Assembly (NCBI RefSeq): GCF_042680725.1
Contig: NZ_JBHUEK010000034.1
Location: 1 to 64,000 of the forward strand
DNA from: Ferdinandcohnia salidurans
Lineage (GTDB): Bacteria > Bacillota > Bacilli > Bacillales > Bacillaceae_L
DNA length: 64,000 bases
Direction: 5' to 3'
Shown: one piece after another, positions 15,908 through 23,911 of the stretch
How the letters are laid out: every line of letters starts with the position of its first letter
Numbering within the stretch: position 1 is the stretch's first letter
Program-made: the position numbers and the translations under genes
Notes under the pieces: generated by a model
Told to the model about the DNA's origin: nothing
What the model saw: the letters and a program-made list of their open reading frames with translations, nothing else
Database searches by the model: none

Positions 15908-18100
15908 TTATTCGAATACCCCAATAATCGGTTGTCCATTTTTAACCTGCGTTTGTACACCATTTTCGTCTTTTGCAATCTTACCAGAGACGATGACATA
16001 ATCAATCCCTTTGGATAAGGATGCTGGTTTTTCGGCTGTTGAAGTGTCAATGATCGCATGATAGTCGAAAACCGTTATATCTGCGGTAGATCCAACATGG
16101 AGCCTTCCTCTTGTACTCATTGCTGGTGCAACTTCTTCTAGCTGCCTCGCGGAATGAATGGTAATTTTCTTCATTCCTTCCATCAGTGGTAAGATATCAA
16201 GGTCACGAATGTAACGCCCGATAAACCTTGAAAATGTTCCCGCTCCTCTTGGGTGATTAAACTCACTATCCATCGTTGCATCGCTGCCGATCATACTATG
16301 GTCAACTTGTAATGCTTGAATAAGCTCGTCCTCATCCATCGCATAAACGATGACTTGTCCACCTTTCTTACGATAAATCGGAAAAGTTTCCTTGGTTAGT
16401 CGCTCAGTTGTACCGGCTACTTGAATGTCGGAATAGGATATGCCAAACCTTGTTTGCCAATCTCCACTGAGACGTTCAAATGAAATATCTGTCGCCCACG
16501 AATCGTATGGGTACACATCATATGTGACTTGGTAACCATCTGCACGAGCTTCTTCAATCAAGGCTAATGCTTCATCCATCGCACCTGTACCACCTGTACT
16601 GTGAAGATGCATGAAATGAACCGGAGCATCAAGCTCCCTTGCATAACCAAGAATCTCTTTAACTGAATCAATACTTGTATGTTCACCTGTTAGACTAGAA
16701 TGCCTTCCATGGAAATGTGTGACAATACCATATTTCTTAGCAACTTTCATGATTGCCTTGATTTCATCAGGTGTCGTTCCTGGATAATACTCAGGGCTAA
16801 ATGCTACTGCGAGCGCACCTTTTTTAATTTCCTCTTCTGCTCGTTTAACCATATAGTCAATTTGCTCCTGAGTTGGTGTGCCATGGTTGCCAAGTCCAGC
16901 TTCATATCGTAAGCGAACCGCAAATAAAGCACCCCCATAGTTTACCGATGTTGGATAGTTTTCGTATTGATTAAAAAATCCATTAAAATCAACAGTACAT
17001 CCGTGCATGGAAAGATTTGTTGTAACCCCATCGCCAATCTTGAATTTCGCTGCCATAGGGTTTGGATTGAACGACAGCATATCAATAAAGCCAGGACTTA
17101 CGATTTTTTGATACGCATCAATTTCAGTCTCTCCACGAATTGCAGATTTTGTAACCGCAGCCACTTTGTCGTCCTTAATTCCAACATGATAACCAATTTT
17201 CAGGGTTTCCTTGTCCGGATCTATCACAATTCCATTTTTAATCACGATATCATACGTTTCGTTCTGTGGTTCGTCAGTCGAAGTCGTTTGTTTGTATTTG
17301 AACTCTTTAATGTCCAGCTTGTTCTTTTTTGATTTAAAGCCAATGAGCTGTTCCCCATCGAATAGAAATTTATCTCCACTTATTTTTTCAAGTTGGGTTG
17401 TCTTATTGGTGGCTAATTCATGAACAAAAGCAGAAATCTTCCCTTGGTCTTTGATTGTGTAGACAATATGCTCTAGCTCAGGATTAGCATCGACCCAGTC
17501 AACCGTTGCCTTTTTTGATGGAAGGTCAACTACGAATAAGTCCATATGGGAATCAAATTCTGGTGTATTAAAGATGATTTCGGCTTTCTGCTGTTCTTGA
17601 TTTGTCTTGGCATAGAGCATTCCTTCCTCGTAGCCATTTTTAAACTTAATATTACTGATTTTAGCGGTACCCTCAAACGGAATTTCGGAAATCGTTTCTT
17701 TTGTGCCAATATTAATCATCTCGATAAAATTGCTGCCATCCTCTTTCTTTCCGTACAAATACAACAAGTGGGCGTCCGGATTCACTTCTACCCCTCTATA
17801 GGTTTTATCAGGACTGTTTGGAACTTGGTAATCCACCCACGGTGTCACATTCTCAATCACCGATTGTTGTCGGTCGCCGATATAAAGTTTCTTTTGACCG
17901 TTTTCCTCTAACAAGGCGAGAACTTGATTCCCATAAAAGGTAATCCCATCTATCTTAAAGCCATTCACAACTAATTGGCTTTTTACCTCTTCATCGGTAT
18001 CCGTAAAAGACTCAGATGGTGAAATGATTTTTGACCCAAAAAAGGCGACAAATAAGACAACTGCTAACGTCACGCCATATCTAATAAATCGATTTTTCAT
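15908..18100 (-). CDS. Membrane-anchored D-aminoacylase-like amidohydrolase
   Basis: A 730-residue two-part protein. An N-terminal anchor (about residues 8-24) precedes roughly 250 residues of beta-rich, propeller-like sequence, then an amidohydrolase domain (from about 283, IVIKNGIVIDPD) of the N-acyl-D-amino-acid deacylase type ending in the family's GSTADITVFD motif. The place where this family has HxH (PGFIDxHTHDD) reads SPGFIDMLSFNPN (335-347), so both first-metal histidines are gone. Other candidate sites remain (THFHGRH, HFMHLHSTGG, GSDATMD). It is therefore either a divergent enzyme or a binding protein. The ATG at 18100 is preferred over GTG at 18109 by spacing from AGGGTG. It is probably extracytoplasmic. 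Confidence 0.8.
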   Translation of the reverse strand: MKNRFIRYGVTLAVVLFVAFFGSKIISPSESFTDTDEEVKSQLVVNGFKIDGITFYGNQVLALLEENGQKKLYIGDRQQSVIENVTPWVDYQVPNSPDKTYRGVEVNPDAHLLYLYGKKEDGSNFIEMINIGTKETISEIPFEGTAKISNIKFKNGYEEGMLYAKTNQEQQKAEIIFNTPEFDSHMDLFVVDLPSKKATVDWVDANPELEHIVYTIKDQGKISAFVHELATNKTTQLEKISGDKFLFDGEQLIGFKSKKNKLDIKEFKYKQTTSTDEPQNETYDIVIKNGIVIDPDKETLKIGYHVGIKDDKVAAVTKSAIRGETEIDAYQKIVSPGFIDMLSFNPNPMAAKFKIGDGVTTNLSMHGCTVDFNGFFNQYENYPTSVNYGGALFAVRLRYEAGLGNHGTPTQEQIDYMVKRAEEEIKKGALAVAFSPEYYPGTTPDEIKAIMKVAKKYGIVTHFHGRHSSLTGEHTSIDSVKEILGYARELDAPVHFMHLHSTGGTGAMDEALALIEEARADGYQVTYDVYPYDSWATDISFERLSGDWQTRFGISYSDIQVAGTTERLTKETFPIYRKKGGQVIVYAMDEDELIQALQVDHSMIGSDATMDSEFNHPRGAGTFSRFIGRYIRDLDILPLMEGMKKITIHSARQLEEVAPAMSTRGRLHVGSTADITVFDYHAIIDTSTAEKPASLSKGIDYVIVSGKIAKDENGVQTQVKNGQPIIGVFE

Positions 18101-18160
18101 AATTATCACCCTAATAAAAGAGGAAAAAATCTCGAAACCCGAAATCTTTTCCCCTTAATC

Positions 18161-18291
18161 AAATGCGCCTTGGCGTATTTGTGCCCGATTTTTTTCAAGC
18201 ATGCTCGAAAAATTCCCTTTGAAAAATCGTGGCATCCGCCGGAGGCATAAACTTTATTCAGCGGTGTTTTACTCCGCTGGATAAAGTTTAT
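18161..18291. repeat. Structured intergenic repeat, copy B
   Basis: This copy shares with copy A (14084-14313) the blocks GCGCCTTGGCGTATTTG, GCCCGATTTTTT, GCTCGAAAA, TTTGAAAAATC, TGGCATCCGCCGGAGGC and ACTTTATTCAG. The outer GCCCGATTTTT can pair with AAAAATCGTGGC. The right end is a long hairpin (about 18248-18290, AAACTTTATTCAGCGG with CCGCTGGATAAAGTTT) that sits directly after the deoD stop and could end or protect that transcript. Confidence 0.78.
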
Positions 18292-18996
18292 TTATTCTTT
18301 CAACGCTGCTTCTAGAGCAACCTCGATCATATCATTAAATGTTGTTTGACGTTCTTCAGCTGTTGTTTCTTCTCCGGTTAAAATATGATCACTTACTGTT
18401 AAAACTGATAATGCATTTCGACCAAACTTAGCTGCTAATGTGTAGAGTGCAGTTGTTTCCATTTCAATCGCAAGAATCCCATACTGTGCCCATTTTTCTA
18501 GTTCGGCATTTTCATTATAGAAAACGTCACTTGTGAAGACATTTCCTACTTTAAGGTTAAGGCCTTTTTCAGTACCTGCCTCATATGCTTTTTTCAATAG
18601 ATCAAATGACGCCGTTGGAGCATAGTCGACACTCCCAAAGTTGATGCGGTTCATTTGTGAGTTTGTTGAGGAAGTCATCGCTAAAATGACATCTCGCACA
18701 TTTACATCCTTTTGAATTGCACCGCAAGTTCCGACTCGAATTAAGTTTTGGACCCCATATTCATTCATCAATTCATGTATGTATATTGAAATGGATGGAA
18801 CCCCCATTCCTGTTCCTTGGACAGACACGCGTTTTCCTTTATATGTACCGGTAAAACCGAGCATTCCACGAACTTCATTGTAGCATTGAACATTTTCAAG
18901 AAAGTTTTCAGCAATATACTTTGCACGCAATGGGTCTCCTGGAAGCAAAATTGTTTCAGCGATATCCCCTTGCTTTGCTCCAATATGTGTACTCAT
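18292..18996 (-). CDS. deoD: Purine nucleoside phosphorylase DeoD-type
   Basis: A 234-residue hexameric-type purine nucleoside phosphorylase that releases purine base and (deoxy)ribose-1-phosphate. The phosphate-binding start (HIGAKQGDIAETILLPGDP), the GTCGAI stretch and the purine/ribose site IEMETTALY and SDHILTGE are intact. It matches B. subtilis DeoD in length and in its position near yozD/yodN. The ribosome binding site is AGGAGGAT. It is monocistronic. Confidence 0.96.
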   Translation of the reverse strand: MSTHIGAKQGDIAETILLPGDPLRAKYIAENFLENVQCYNEVRGMLGFTGTYKGKRVSVQGTGMGVPSISIYIHELMNEYGVQNLIRVGTCGAIQKDVNVRDVILAMTSSTNSQMNRINFGSVDYAPTASFDLLKKAYEAGTEKGLNLKVGNVFTSDVFYNENAELEKWAQYGILAIEMETTALYTLAAKFGRNALSVLTVSDHILTGEETTAEERQTTFNDMIEVALEAALKE

Positions 18997-19131
18997 TCAA
19001 GATCCTCCTATGTAGGTAAAATTACACTTTATCTATGTTACCACAATTCCATTCTACTTAAAAAGTTTGATTAACGCAAAAATATGGGGAAAGATAAGAT
19101 TGTATCATCTTCGTAAAGGGGGTATTCGTTC

Positions 19132-19266
19132 ATGGCTAACGAAAAAATGAGCAAAAAATTAAGACAAGCTGTTGACTATGCAAATGCAACTGACACCACT
19201 AAAGGTGTTGGAAATCCACCAAATACATCGAAAAAAGCAAAAGACGGCTTTATGCAGCCTAAATAA
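19132..19266 (+). CDS. Small basic Gly/Asn-rich protein, SASP-like
   Basis: A 44-residue, lysine-rich, hydrophilic protein (MANEKMSKKLRQAVDYAN start, GVGNPPNTSKKAKDGF end). GGGGGT lies 8 nt before the ATG. Composition and small size recall minor small acid-soluble spore proteins, but I cannot name a family. It forms a two-gene unit with the next gene, 14 nt away. Confidence 0.62.
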   Translation: MANEKMSKKLRQAVDYANATDTTKGVGNPPNTSKKAKDGFMQPK

Positions 19267-19280
19267 TAGGAGGGAATATA

Positions 19281-19427
19281 ATGGGTAAGAAAAATCGTAA
19301 TCGTATAAATGCTCCTAAGAAAAACAACCATACTCCACCTGAAGCAATTGAGGCGGAACAAATCGCTCATGGTAAAGAATTCTCTGCTGCTGGTGGTCGT
19401 AAAAACGGACCAGGGCATAATGAATAA
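19281..19427 (+). CDS. Small basic protein, possible minor spore protein
   Basis: A 48-residue, strongly hydrophilic protein with a basic start (GKKNRNRINAPKKNN) and a Gly-rich end (SAAGGRKNGPGHNE). GGAGGGAAT lies just upstream and a strong terminator follows. Together with the preceding gene and the neighbouring spo0M it suggests a forespore or spore role; this is inference from composition and context. Confidence 0.65.
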   Translation: MGKKNRNRINAPKKNNHTPPEAIEAEQIAHGKEFSAAGGRKNGPGHNE

Positions 19428-19434
19428 ATGAATT

Positions 19435-19465
19435 AAGGGCGTCCCTTTGCAGGACGCCCTTTTTC
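19435..19465 (+). terminator. Terminator between small gene pair and spo0M
   Basis: AAGGGCGTCC (19435-19444) pairs with GGACGCCCTT (19452-19461), followed by Ts on the plus strand. It serves the convergent spo0M transcript as well. Confidence 0.9.
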
Positions 19466-19467
19466 AA

Positions 19468-20238
19468 TTAGCTATAACGGCTAATAATTTGGTTAATTTT
19501 TGATTTAAGGTTTGGAAGATCATCAGTCGTTACAGTGAAGTTTACAAAGGATTCATCCATATCCATCGCCTCAGCAAGAAAGCTACTTAACCCACGTGCA
19601 CGTCTATCCACTTGCATCATCACGTCCATCCGATCTTCTGATTGTGGGAAGAACATCACTTCTACTTCATCTAATCTTCCACGATATTGTCCACTTGTTG
19701 GAACAAACTCAAATTCCTGAACAAATGGAAGACGTCTTCTTAGACGATAAGGTGCCGCTTCACAATCAACCTTACGTAAGCTAAAGCCTAAATCATATAC
19801 CGCATTCAACACACCTGCTGCAAGTGGTGATGGCGAAACTGAAATATAATCTTTATCTGATGGGTCAATTGCATTTTTAATATCTAAGCCTGTATGAATC
19901 CACACTCTTGTTTTCCCGAGTGTGGCAGGCGTATCAAGTGGGAGGACAAATGAAAATGAAATCTCACGTCTTTCATCACTACCAATTGTAAAACGCTCAA
20001 CAATTTTCACTTTTTCAATTGTTGCTTGTTGGTTAAACTTTCTGTCATTCGATTCTTTAATGTAGGTTGTCATTAAAGAAAGATAAATCTCATCGATTTG
20101 CTGTTCCGTATTTCCTCCAACAATTTCTACAACGCCAGAAACCTTTTCACCGGCTTTTAGTTGATCTGTTGTTAACTTTGTATCAACTCTTGCACTACCA
20201 ATCCCAATACTTGAAAAAAGTTTATTAAATAAAGACAT
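19468..20238 (-). CDS. spo0M: Sporulation-control protein Spo0M
   Basis: A 256-residue cytosolic arrestin-like protein; loss of Spo0M in B. subtilis impairs early sporulation and cell-division control. The characteristic start MSLFNKLFSSIGIGSARVDT and the conserved YRLRRRLPFVQEFEF stretch are present, and length is as expected. AGGAGG lies 7 nt before the ATG at 20238; upstream Met codons are too close to that site or lack one. It is monocistronic with a shared terminator. Confidence 0.94.
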   Translation of the reverse strand: MSLFNKLFSSIGIGSARVDTKLTTDQLKAGEKVSGVVEIVGGNTEQQIDEIYLSLMTTYIKESNDRKFNQQATIEKVKIVERFTIGSDERREISFSFVLPLDTPATLGKTRVWIHTGLDIKNAIDPSDKDYISVSPSPLAAGVLNAVYDLGFSLRKVDCEAAPYRLRRRLPFVQEFEFVPTSGQYRGRLDEVEVMFFPQSEDRMDVMMQVDRRARGLSSFLAEAMDMDESFVNFTVTTDDLPNLKSKINQIISRYS

Positions 20239-20324
20239 GGCCATTCCTCCTAATTCTTGATATAAAACTATACGACTGGGCATGAAAAAAGTTTCTACAA
20301 AAATGATATTTTTTTCAAAAGAAA

Positions 20325-20347
20325 AACGACGGGTTACCCCGCCGTCT
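20325..20347 (-). terminator. Terminator of the YozD-like gene
   Basis: GACGG(G) pairs with CCGTC around a GC-rich core with one bulge. The minus strand continues with a T-run. Confidence 0.7.
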
Positions 20348-20354
20348 TATGTAC

Positions 20355-20528
20355 CTAGTCTTCATCTTCTTCATCAATTACACATTTAAAGAGTAAGTAT
20401 TCAAATGTAATATCCGCTAGCTCCTCTAGCTCTTCCTCACTTGGGGCAAATCCCCTTTGGACAAGCTCGTTATAGAAAAACTCTGCAATTTCCTCCGTAT
20501 CAATAACAACCTCAATCTCCTTCAGCAT
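20355..20528 (-). CDS. yozD: YozD-like small acidic protein
   Basis: A 57-residue acidic protein (LKEIEVVIDTEEIAEFFYN start, acidic DEEDED end) resembling B. subtilis YozD, whose role is unknown. The ATG at 20528 follows AGGGGGCG; the longer frame to 20570 has no such site. Its position between spo0M/deoD and yodN agrees with the yod region. Confidence 0.78.
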   Translation of the reverse strand: MLKEIEVVIDTEEIAEFFYNELVQRGFAPSEEELEELADITFEYLLFKCVIDEEDED

Positions 20529-20670
20529 GATCGCCCCCTTTACTAAAGATGTATGATGTAAAAACGTCACCTATGTCATTTCATATGTATATTATTTTTT
20601 AGTCATGAAATCAAAAGTTCATACATAGGATGGAATATAAGAATTGGACAAGCCTAATGGAGGGGTTCTC

Positions 20671-20868
20671 ATGACAAAGCAAGCCGTTATTGTAAAATTT
20701 CCAGTACAAGAAGAAGTGAATCACACCAATAAATTACTAGCATTTATTGACGGAGACGGGTTTGATAAAGTGTTAGGAAAAGTAACAAAAGGATTATTTT
20801 CTGTTATTTTATTTTTAGGGATCCCTTATTTCTTTTATGTGTTAGTACAAGCGTTACTCATGGGTTAA
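20671..20868 (+). CDS. Small single-span membrane protein
   Basis: A 65-residue protein with a soluble N-terminus and one C-terminal membrane helix (about 45-62, LFSVILFLGIPYFFYVLV). The ATG at 20671 has GGAGGGG upstream. I do not recognise the family. Its stop codon overlaps the stop of the convergent yodN (TTAA shared at 20865-20868). Confidence 0.72.
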   Translation: MTKQAVIVKFPVQEEVNHTNKLLAFIDGDGFDKVLGKVTKGLFSVILFLGIPYFFYVLVQALLMG

Positions 20869-21557
20869 TCGTTACCTTTCCCAGACTCAAATTTTTGTAG
20901 ATTTTTCATAGCTAAATCCATAACATCTTTATATTTCTGATCCTGGAACATGTCGTACAGGATCTTGTAGTCGTTGTACACATCTAATAAACCATCAATG
21001 ATTTCTTTTTTCTCTTTTTTAATACGCATATGATCTTTCTCGGATTTACGATAGATATCCATATTTTCATACATCCCCGCATTATTGTTTTTCTTTTTCA
21101 CAAAATATTTCAACGAATATTTTTGAAGGAATGTTTCGGCTTGATCAAAATCTGCAAGCAGTGTTAGCTCATCCTCTCCTGCTTCGAGCCACTCACCGTC
21201 TGTCACTCTCGCTAGTTCGTAAATCACATCCTCCCACGCACCCTCTTTGTATCTCCAAATTTCCGTGTGTATCCCGACAATTTTAAACACATCATTGTCA
21301 TACCCTTGCACAAAGACAAGGTCACCAAAATAATATTTGTATTCAATATCGATTTTTTCAATTTCCATCGGCTTTGCTTTGTATTGGGAAAGCAAGGTTA
21401 ACGCCGCTTCTGAGTAAAATGCCTCGCCTTTATTGACTTTATATAGAAAGTTTCCATCTAGCTTTCGGATATCGGTCACAGATCCAACTGTTCCATATAA
21501 CTTAACAACGACGATATCCCCGATTTTGTATTTTGGCTTTTTGCTTTTACCATCCAT
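20865..21557 (-). CDS. yodN: YodN-like protein
   Basis: A 230-residue soluble protein whose position matches B. subtilis yodN, a gene of unknown function. The N-terminal 120 residues hold two SH3-like beta modules (KIGDIVVVKLYGTVGSV and YYFGDLVFVQGYDND), followed by a lysine-rich helical C-terminus. The ATG at 21557 with GAGGAT upstream is preferred. The name rests more on context than on recalled sequence. It overlaps the convergent gene by 4 nt. Confidence 0.7.
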   Translation of the reverse strand: MDGKSKKPKYKIGDIVVVKLYGTVGSVTDIRKLDGNFLYKVNKGEAFYSEAALTLLSQYKAKPMEIEKIDIEYKYYFGDLVFVQGYDNDVFKIVGIHTEIWRYKEGAWEDVIYELARVTDGEWLEAGEDELTLLADFDQAETFLQKYSLKYFVKKKNNNAGMYENMDIYRKSEKDHMRIKKEKKEIIDGLLDVYNDYKILYDMFQDQKYKDVMDLAMKNLQKFESGKGND

Positions 21558-21623
21558 ATCCTCATCCCTCTGCTTTGGTGTCGATTTAAAGGGTGTGAAA
21601 TAGTATATGCAAGTCTTTTGCAA

Positions 21624-21794
21624 AACGGCATTATAATAGGGCTTGTGAATTAAGAAATATTAAGGGGTGGCGAGCCTAAAATTTGTGGGGGTAAAGTGTT
21701 CGTTATAGAAGTTTGTTTTGGGTAGAATGTTTAGTGGCAGTATTTTTCCGTACTTACTATATTTAAGCTAATCTAGTTGCGCTGTAAACGTAAA
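21624..21794. other. Non-coding stretch with no recognised element
   Basis: About 170 nt between yodN and the yozE terminator. It holds no good ribosome binding site or supported reading frame; only AT-rich promoter-like boxes for yodN are possible. Confidence 0.4.
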
Positions 21795-21823
21795 AACCAC
21801 CGAGATTCCGCATCTCAGTGGTT
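21795..21823 (-). terminator. Terminator of yozE
   Basis: AACCACCGAGAT (21795-21806) pairs with ATCTCAGTGGTT (21812-21823) with one mismatch; the minus strand then reads TTTTT. Confidence 0.88.
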
Positions 21824-21828
21824 AATAG

Positions 21829-22047
21829 TCAATCTTCGTTTTCATAAAGGTCCCAGGCTTTATCGAAAATAGACATACTTTTTAAATATTGGCCGTTTAG
21901 CTCCAAATAAGAGCTCAATTCATTGTAATCCTTCGAATAAATTGGAAAGCTATGATCCAAATAGATGTCATTCGCAAATTGACTAATTTCATCTTTCGCT
22001 TTTGCCGTACGGAATTTTACAATATAGTGATAAAATGACTTTCCCAT
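21829..22047 (-). CDS. yozE: YozE family protein (UPF0346)
   Basis: A 72-residue helical protein of the YozE SAM-like family. The start MGKSFYHYIVKFR and the core FANDIYLDHSFPIYSKDYNELSS-type sequence match B. subtilis YozE closely. Biochemical role unknown; the fold resembles small DNA-binding domains. The ATG at 22047 follows AGGATG. Confidence 0.92.
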   Translation of the reverse strand: MGKSFYHYIVKFRTAKAKDEISQFANDIYLDHSFPIYSKDYNELSSYLELNGQYLKSMSIFDKAWDLYENED

Positions 22048-22120
22048 AACAACCACATCCTACATAAGCGTTCGTTTTGTCATTTTATCATGTTATGGTA
22101 TCAAGTCAACTGAAAATAGT

Positions 22121-22393
22121 TTAAAAACGAAAGTAGTTATGCTTTAGAAATCGCGGAATCTCCATAAGTTCTTTATAGCTAATTGTCTTTAAAAGTTTTT
22201 TTGTATCGATTAACATGAGTTGGTCTTCGATTTCATTGATTATAGTTTCCTCTTGATACTCCATTCCGCATTCATCACACTTTACACTAGGTGTATCGGT
22301 AATTTCAATTGCTCTTGTTCCATCTGGGAGTTCCCAAAATACACTGTTTGCTGCTTCTTTCGCCTTTTCCGAATCACACCACATACAATTCAA
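22121..22393 (-). CDS. yokU: YokU, small zinc-ribbon protein of the kamA operon
   Basis: A 90-residue protein with two CxxC pairs (CMWC at 3-6 and CDEC about 45) forming a probable zinc knuckle, and a conserved tail RFLKHNYF. It matches B. subtilis YokU, which also follows kamA. The start is a TTG at 22393, 8 nt after GGAGG, giving MNCMWC in line with MKCQWC of YokU; the first ATG lies too far from the ribosome binding site. It starts 21 nt after the kamA stop, so the two are co-transcribed. Confidence 0.9.
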   Translation of the reverse strand: MNCMWCDSEKAKEAANSVFWELPDGTRAIEITDTPSVKCDECGMEYQEETIINEIEDQLMLIDTKKLLKTISYKELMEIPRFLKHNYFRF

Positions 22394-22414
22394 CAATATG
22401 ACCTCCAATCACAT

Positions 22415-23830
22415 TTAACTTGATTTTTCATCTTCCTTACTAGAGCCCTTCATTTTTTGTAAAGTAGATTGGTATTTTTTCTCTTTCAATTCATCTCGTT
22501 TATCACGTTTATCCTTTAATGTGCTGTGACTTGGATCTTCATTGTATTTCTTTCTACGAGAAATTCGGTTAATGCCTTCAGGGACTAGGTTAAAGCCATC
22601 ACCTAGAAGCCCAGCGATACCTGCAGTTGATTTTTTATCTTCGAGCGAGCCTACATGCTCTGTAAAATAAGCGTCCGCACGGCCTGGCACATAATTTTCT
22701 GGCTCTGGATAGGTAGTGATTACGCCTTCAAAATTACGTAACACTACTTTTTCCGGACTTTGCGAAATCAGATAATTCGGCTGAACGGCAATTTTTCCAC
22801 CTCCACCAGGTGCATCGACGACGAAGGTTGGCACGGCATAGCCAGAAGTGTGACCACGTAAACCCTCGATAATTTCTAACCCTTTTGAAACAGGTGCTCT
22901 AAAGTGGCCGATTCCTTCTGATAAATCACATTGATATATATAATAAGGACGAACTCTGATTTTGACCAAATCATGCATCAGTTTTTTCATGATTTCGACG
23001 CTGTCGTTAATACCAGCTAAGATAACGGATTGATTCCCGACTGGCACACCACTGTTAACCAGCATTTCACACGCTTTTTTTGCTTCTTCTGTTATTTCAA
23101 TTGACGTATTGAAGTGTGTGTTTAACCAAACTGGATGGTATTTCTTTAAAATATTGCACAGATTTTCTGTAATACGTTGCGGGAATACAACGGGTGCTCT
23201 TGTTCCGATACGAATGATTTCCACGTGTGGAATCGCGCGTAAATTTTTCAAAATGTACTCAAGAATATTGTCATTAATAAGTAGGCCGTCACCACCGGAA
23301 ATAAGGACGTCACGTACTTCAGGAGTGTTGGCGATATAGCCGATTGCGGCATCAAGCTGTTTTTTCGGCACCCCCATGCCAATTTGGCCAGAAAATCGTC
23401 TTCTCGTACAGTAGCGACAATACATCGAACACTGGTTCGTTACTAAAAAGAGGACACGGTCTGGGTAACGATGTGTTAAACCAGGTACTGGTGAGTCCTC
23501 GTCTTCTTCAAGAGGATCTTCTAAATCATATTTCGTTTTATAAATTTCTTTCCCAATAGGTACAGATTGCATCCGAATTGGGCAACGTGGATCATCAGGA
23601 TTCATTAACGATGCGTAATATGGCGTTATATTTAAAGGAATCGTTTTTGTGGAAATCAAGACACCTTCTTCTTCCTCTGGAGTTAGATTAATGACCTTAC
23701 GTAAATCATCAATTGTGCGGATTGTATTCGTCAATTGCCATATCCAATCGTTCCACTGCTCCTCTGTTACATCTTTCCATAATTCAATGTCCTTCCAATG
23801 ACGCTCAGGTTTATATAAGTTCATATGCAT
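22415..23830 (-). CDS. kamA: L-lysine 2,3-aminomutase
   Basis: A 471-residue radical-SAM, PLP-dependent enzyme that interconverts L-lysine and L-beta-lysine. The cluster motif is CSMYCRYC (Cys134, 138, 141); the substrate/PLP region includes DAPGGGGK with the likely PLP lysine. It closely matches B. subtilis KamA (YodO). The ATG at 23830 is 8 nt after GGAGGA. With YodP it makes N6-acetyl-beta-lysine, an osmolyte in archaea and a catabolic intermediate in Bacillus. A sigma-54-type promoter lies directly upstream. Confidence 0.97.
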   Translation of the reverse strand: MHMNLYKPERHWKDIELWKDVTEEQWNDWIWQLTNTIRTIDDLRKVINLTPEEEEGVLISTKTIPLNITPYYASLMNPDDPRCPIRMQSVPIGKEIYKTKYDLEDPLEEDEDSPVPGLTHRYPDRVLFLVTNQCSMYCRYCTRRRFSGQIGMGVPKKQLDAAIGYIANTPEVRDVLISGGDGLLINDNILEYILKNLRAIPHVEIIRIGTRAPVVFPQRITENLCNILKKYHPVWLNTHFNTSIEITEEAKKACEMLVNSGVPVGNQSVILAGINDSVEIMKKLMHDLVKIRVRPYYIYQCDLSEGIGHFRAPVSKGLEIIEGLRGHTSGYAVPTFVVDAPGGGGKIAVQPNYLISQSPEKVVLRNFEGVITTYPEPENYVPGRADAYFTEHVGSLEDKKSTAGIAGLLGDGFNLVPEGINRISRRKKYNEDPSHSTLKDKRDKRDELKEKKYQSTLQKMKGSSKEDEKSS

Positions 23831-23859
23831 AAAAAATCTCCTCCCTACTCTTATTAACA

Positions 23860-23876
23860 TGCAAGTAGCATGCCAA
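23860..23876 (-). promoter_or_regulatory. Sigma-54 (-24/-12) promoter of kamA-yokU
   Basis: The minus strand reads TTGGCATGCTACTTGCA, matching the TTGGCACG-N4-TTGCA consensus with one change. The GG and GC dinucleotides are 10 nt apart, as sigma-54 requires. The predicted start lies about 20 nt before the kamA ribosome binding site. The gene just upstream encodes a sigma-54 activator. Confidence 0.88.
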
Positions 23877-23911
23877 CTGTTAAGTAGAGAAGAGATTTAT
23901 ATGAAAATGGG

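Noticed and set aside
15601..16059. 152-residue version of the small helical protein
   Set aside because: The longer start overlaps the amidohydrolase gene and lacks a ribosome binding site; ATG 15840 has a good one.
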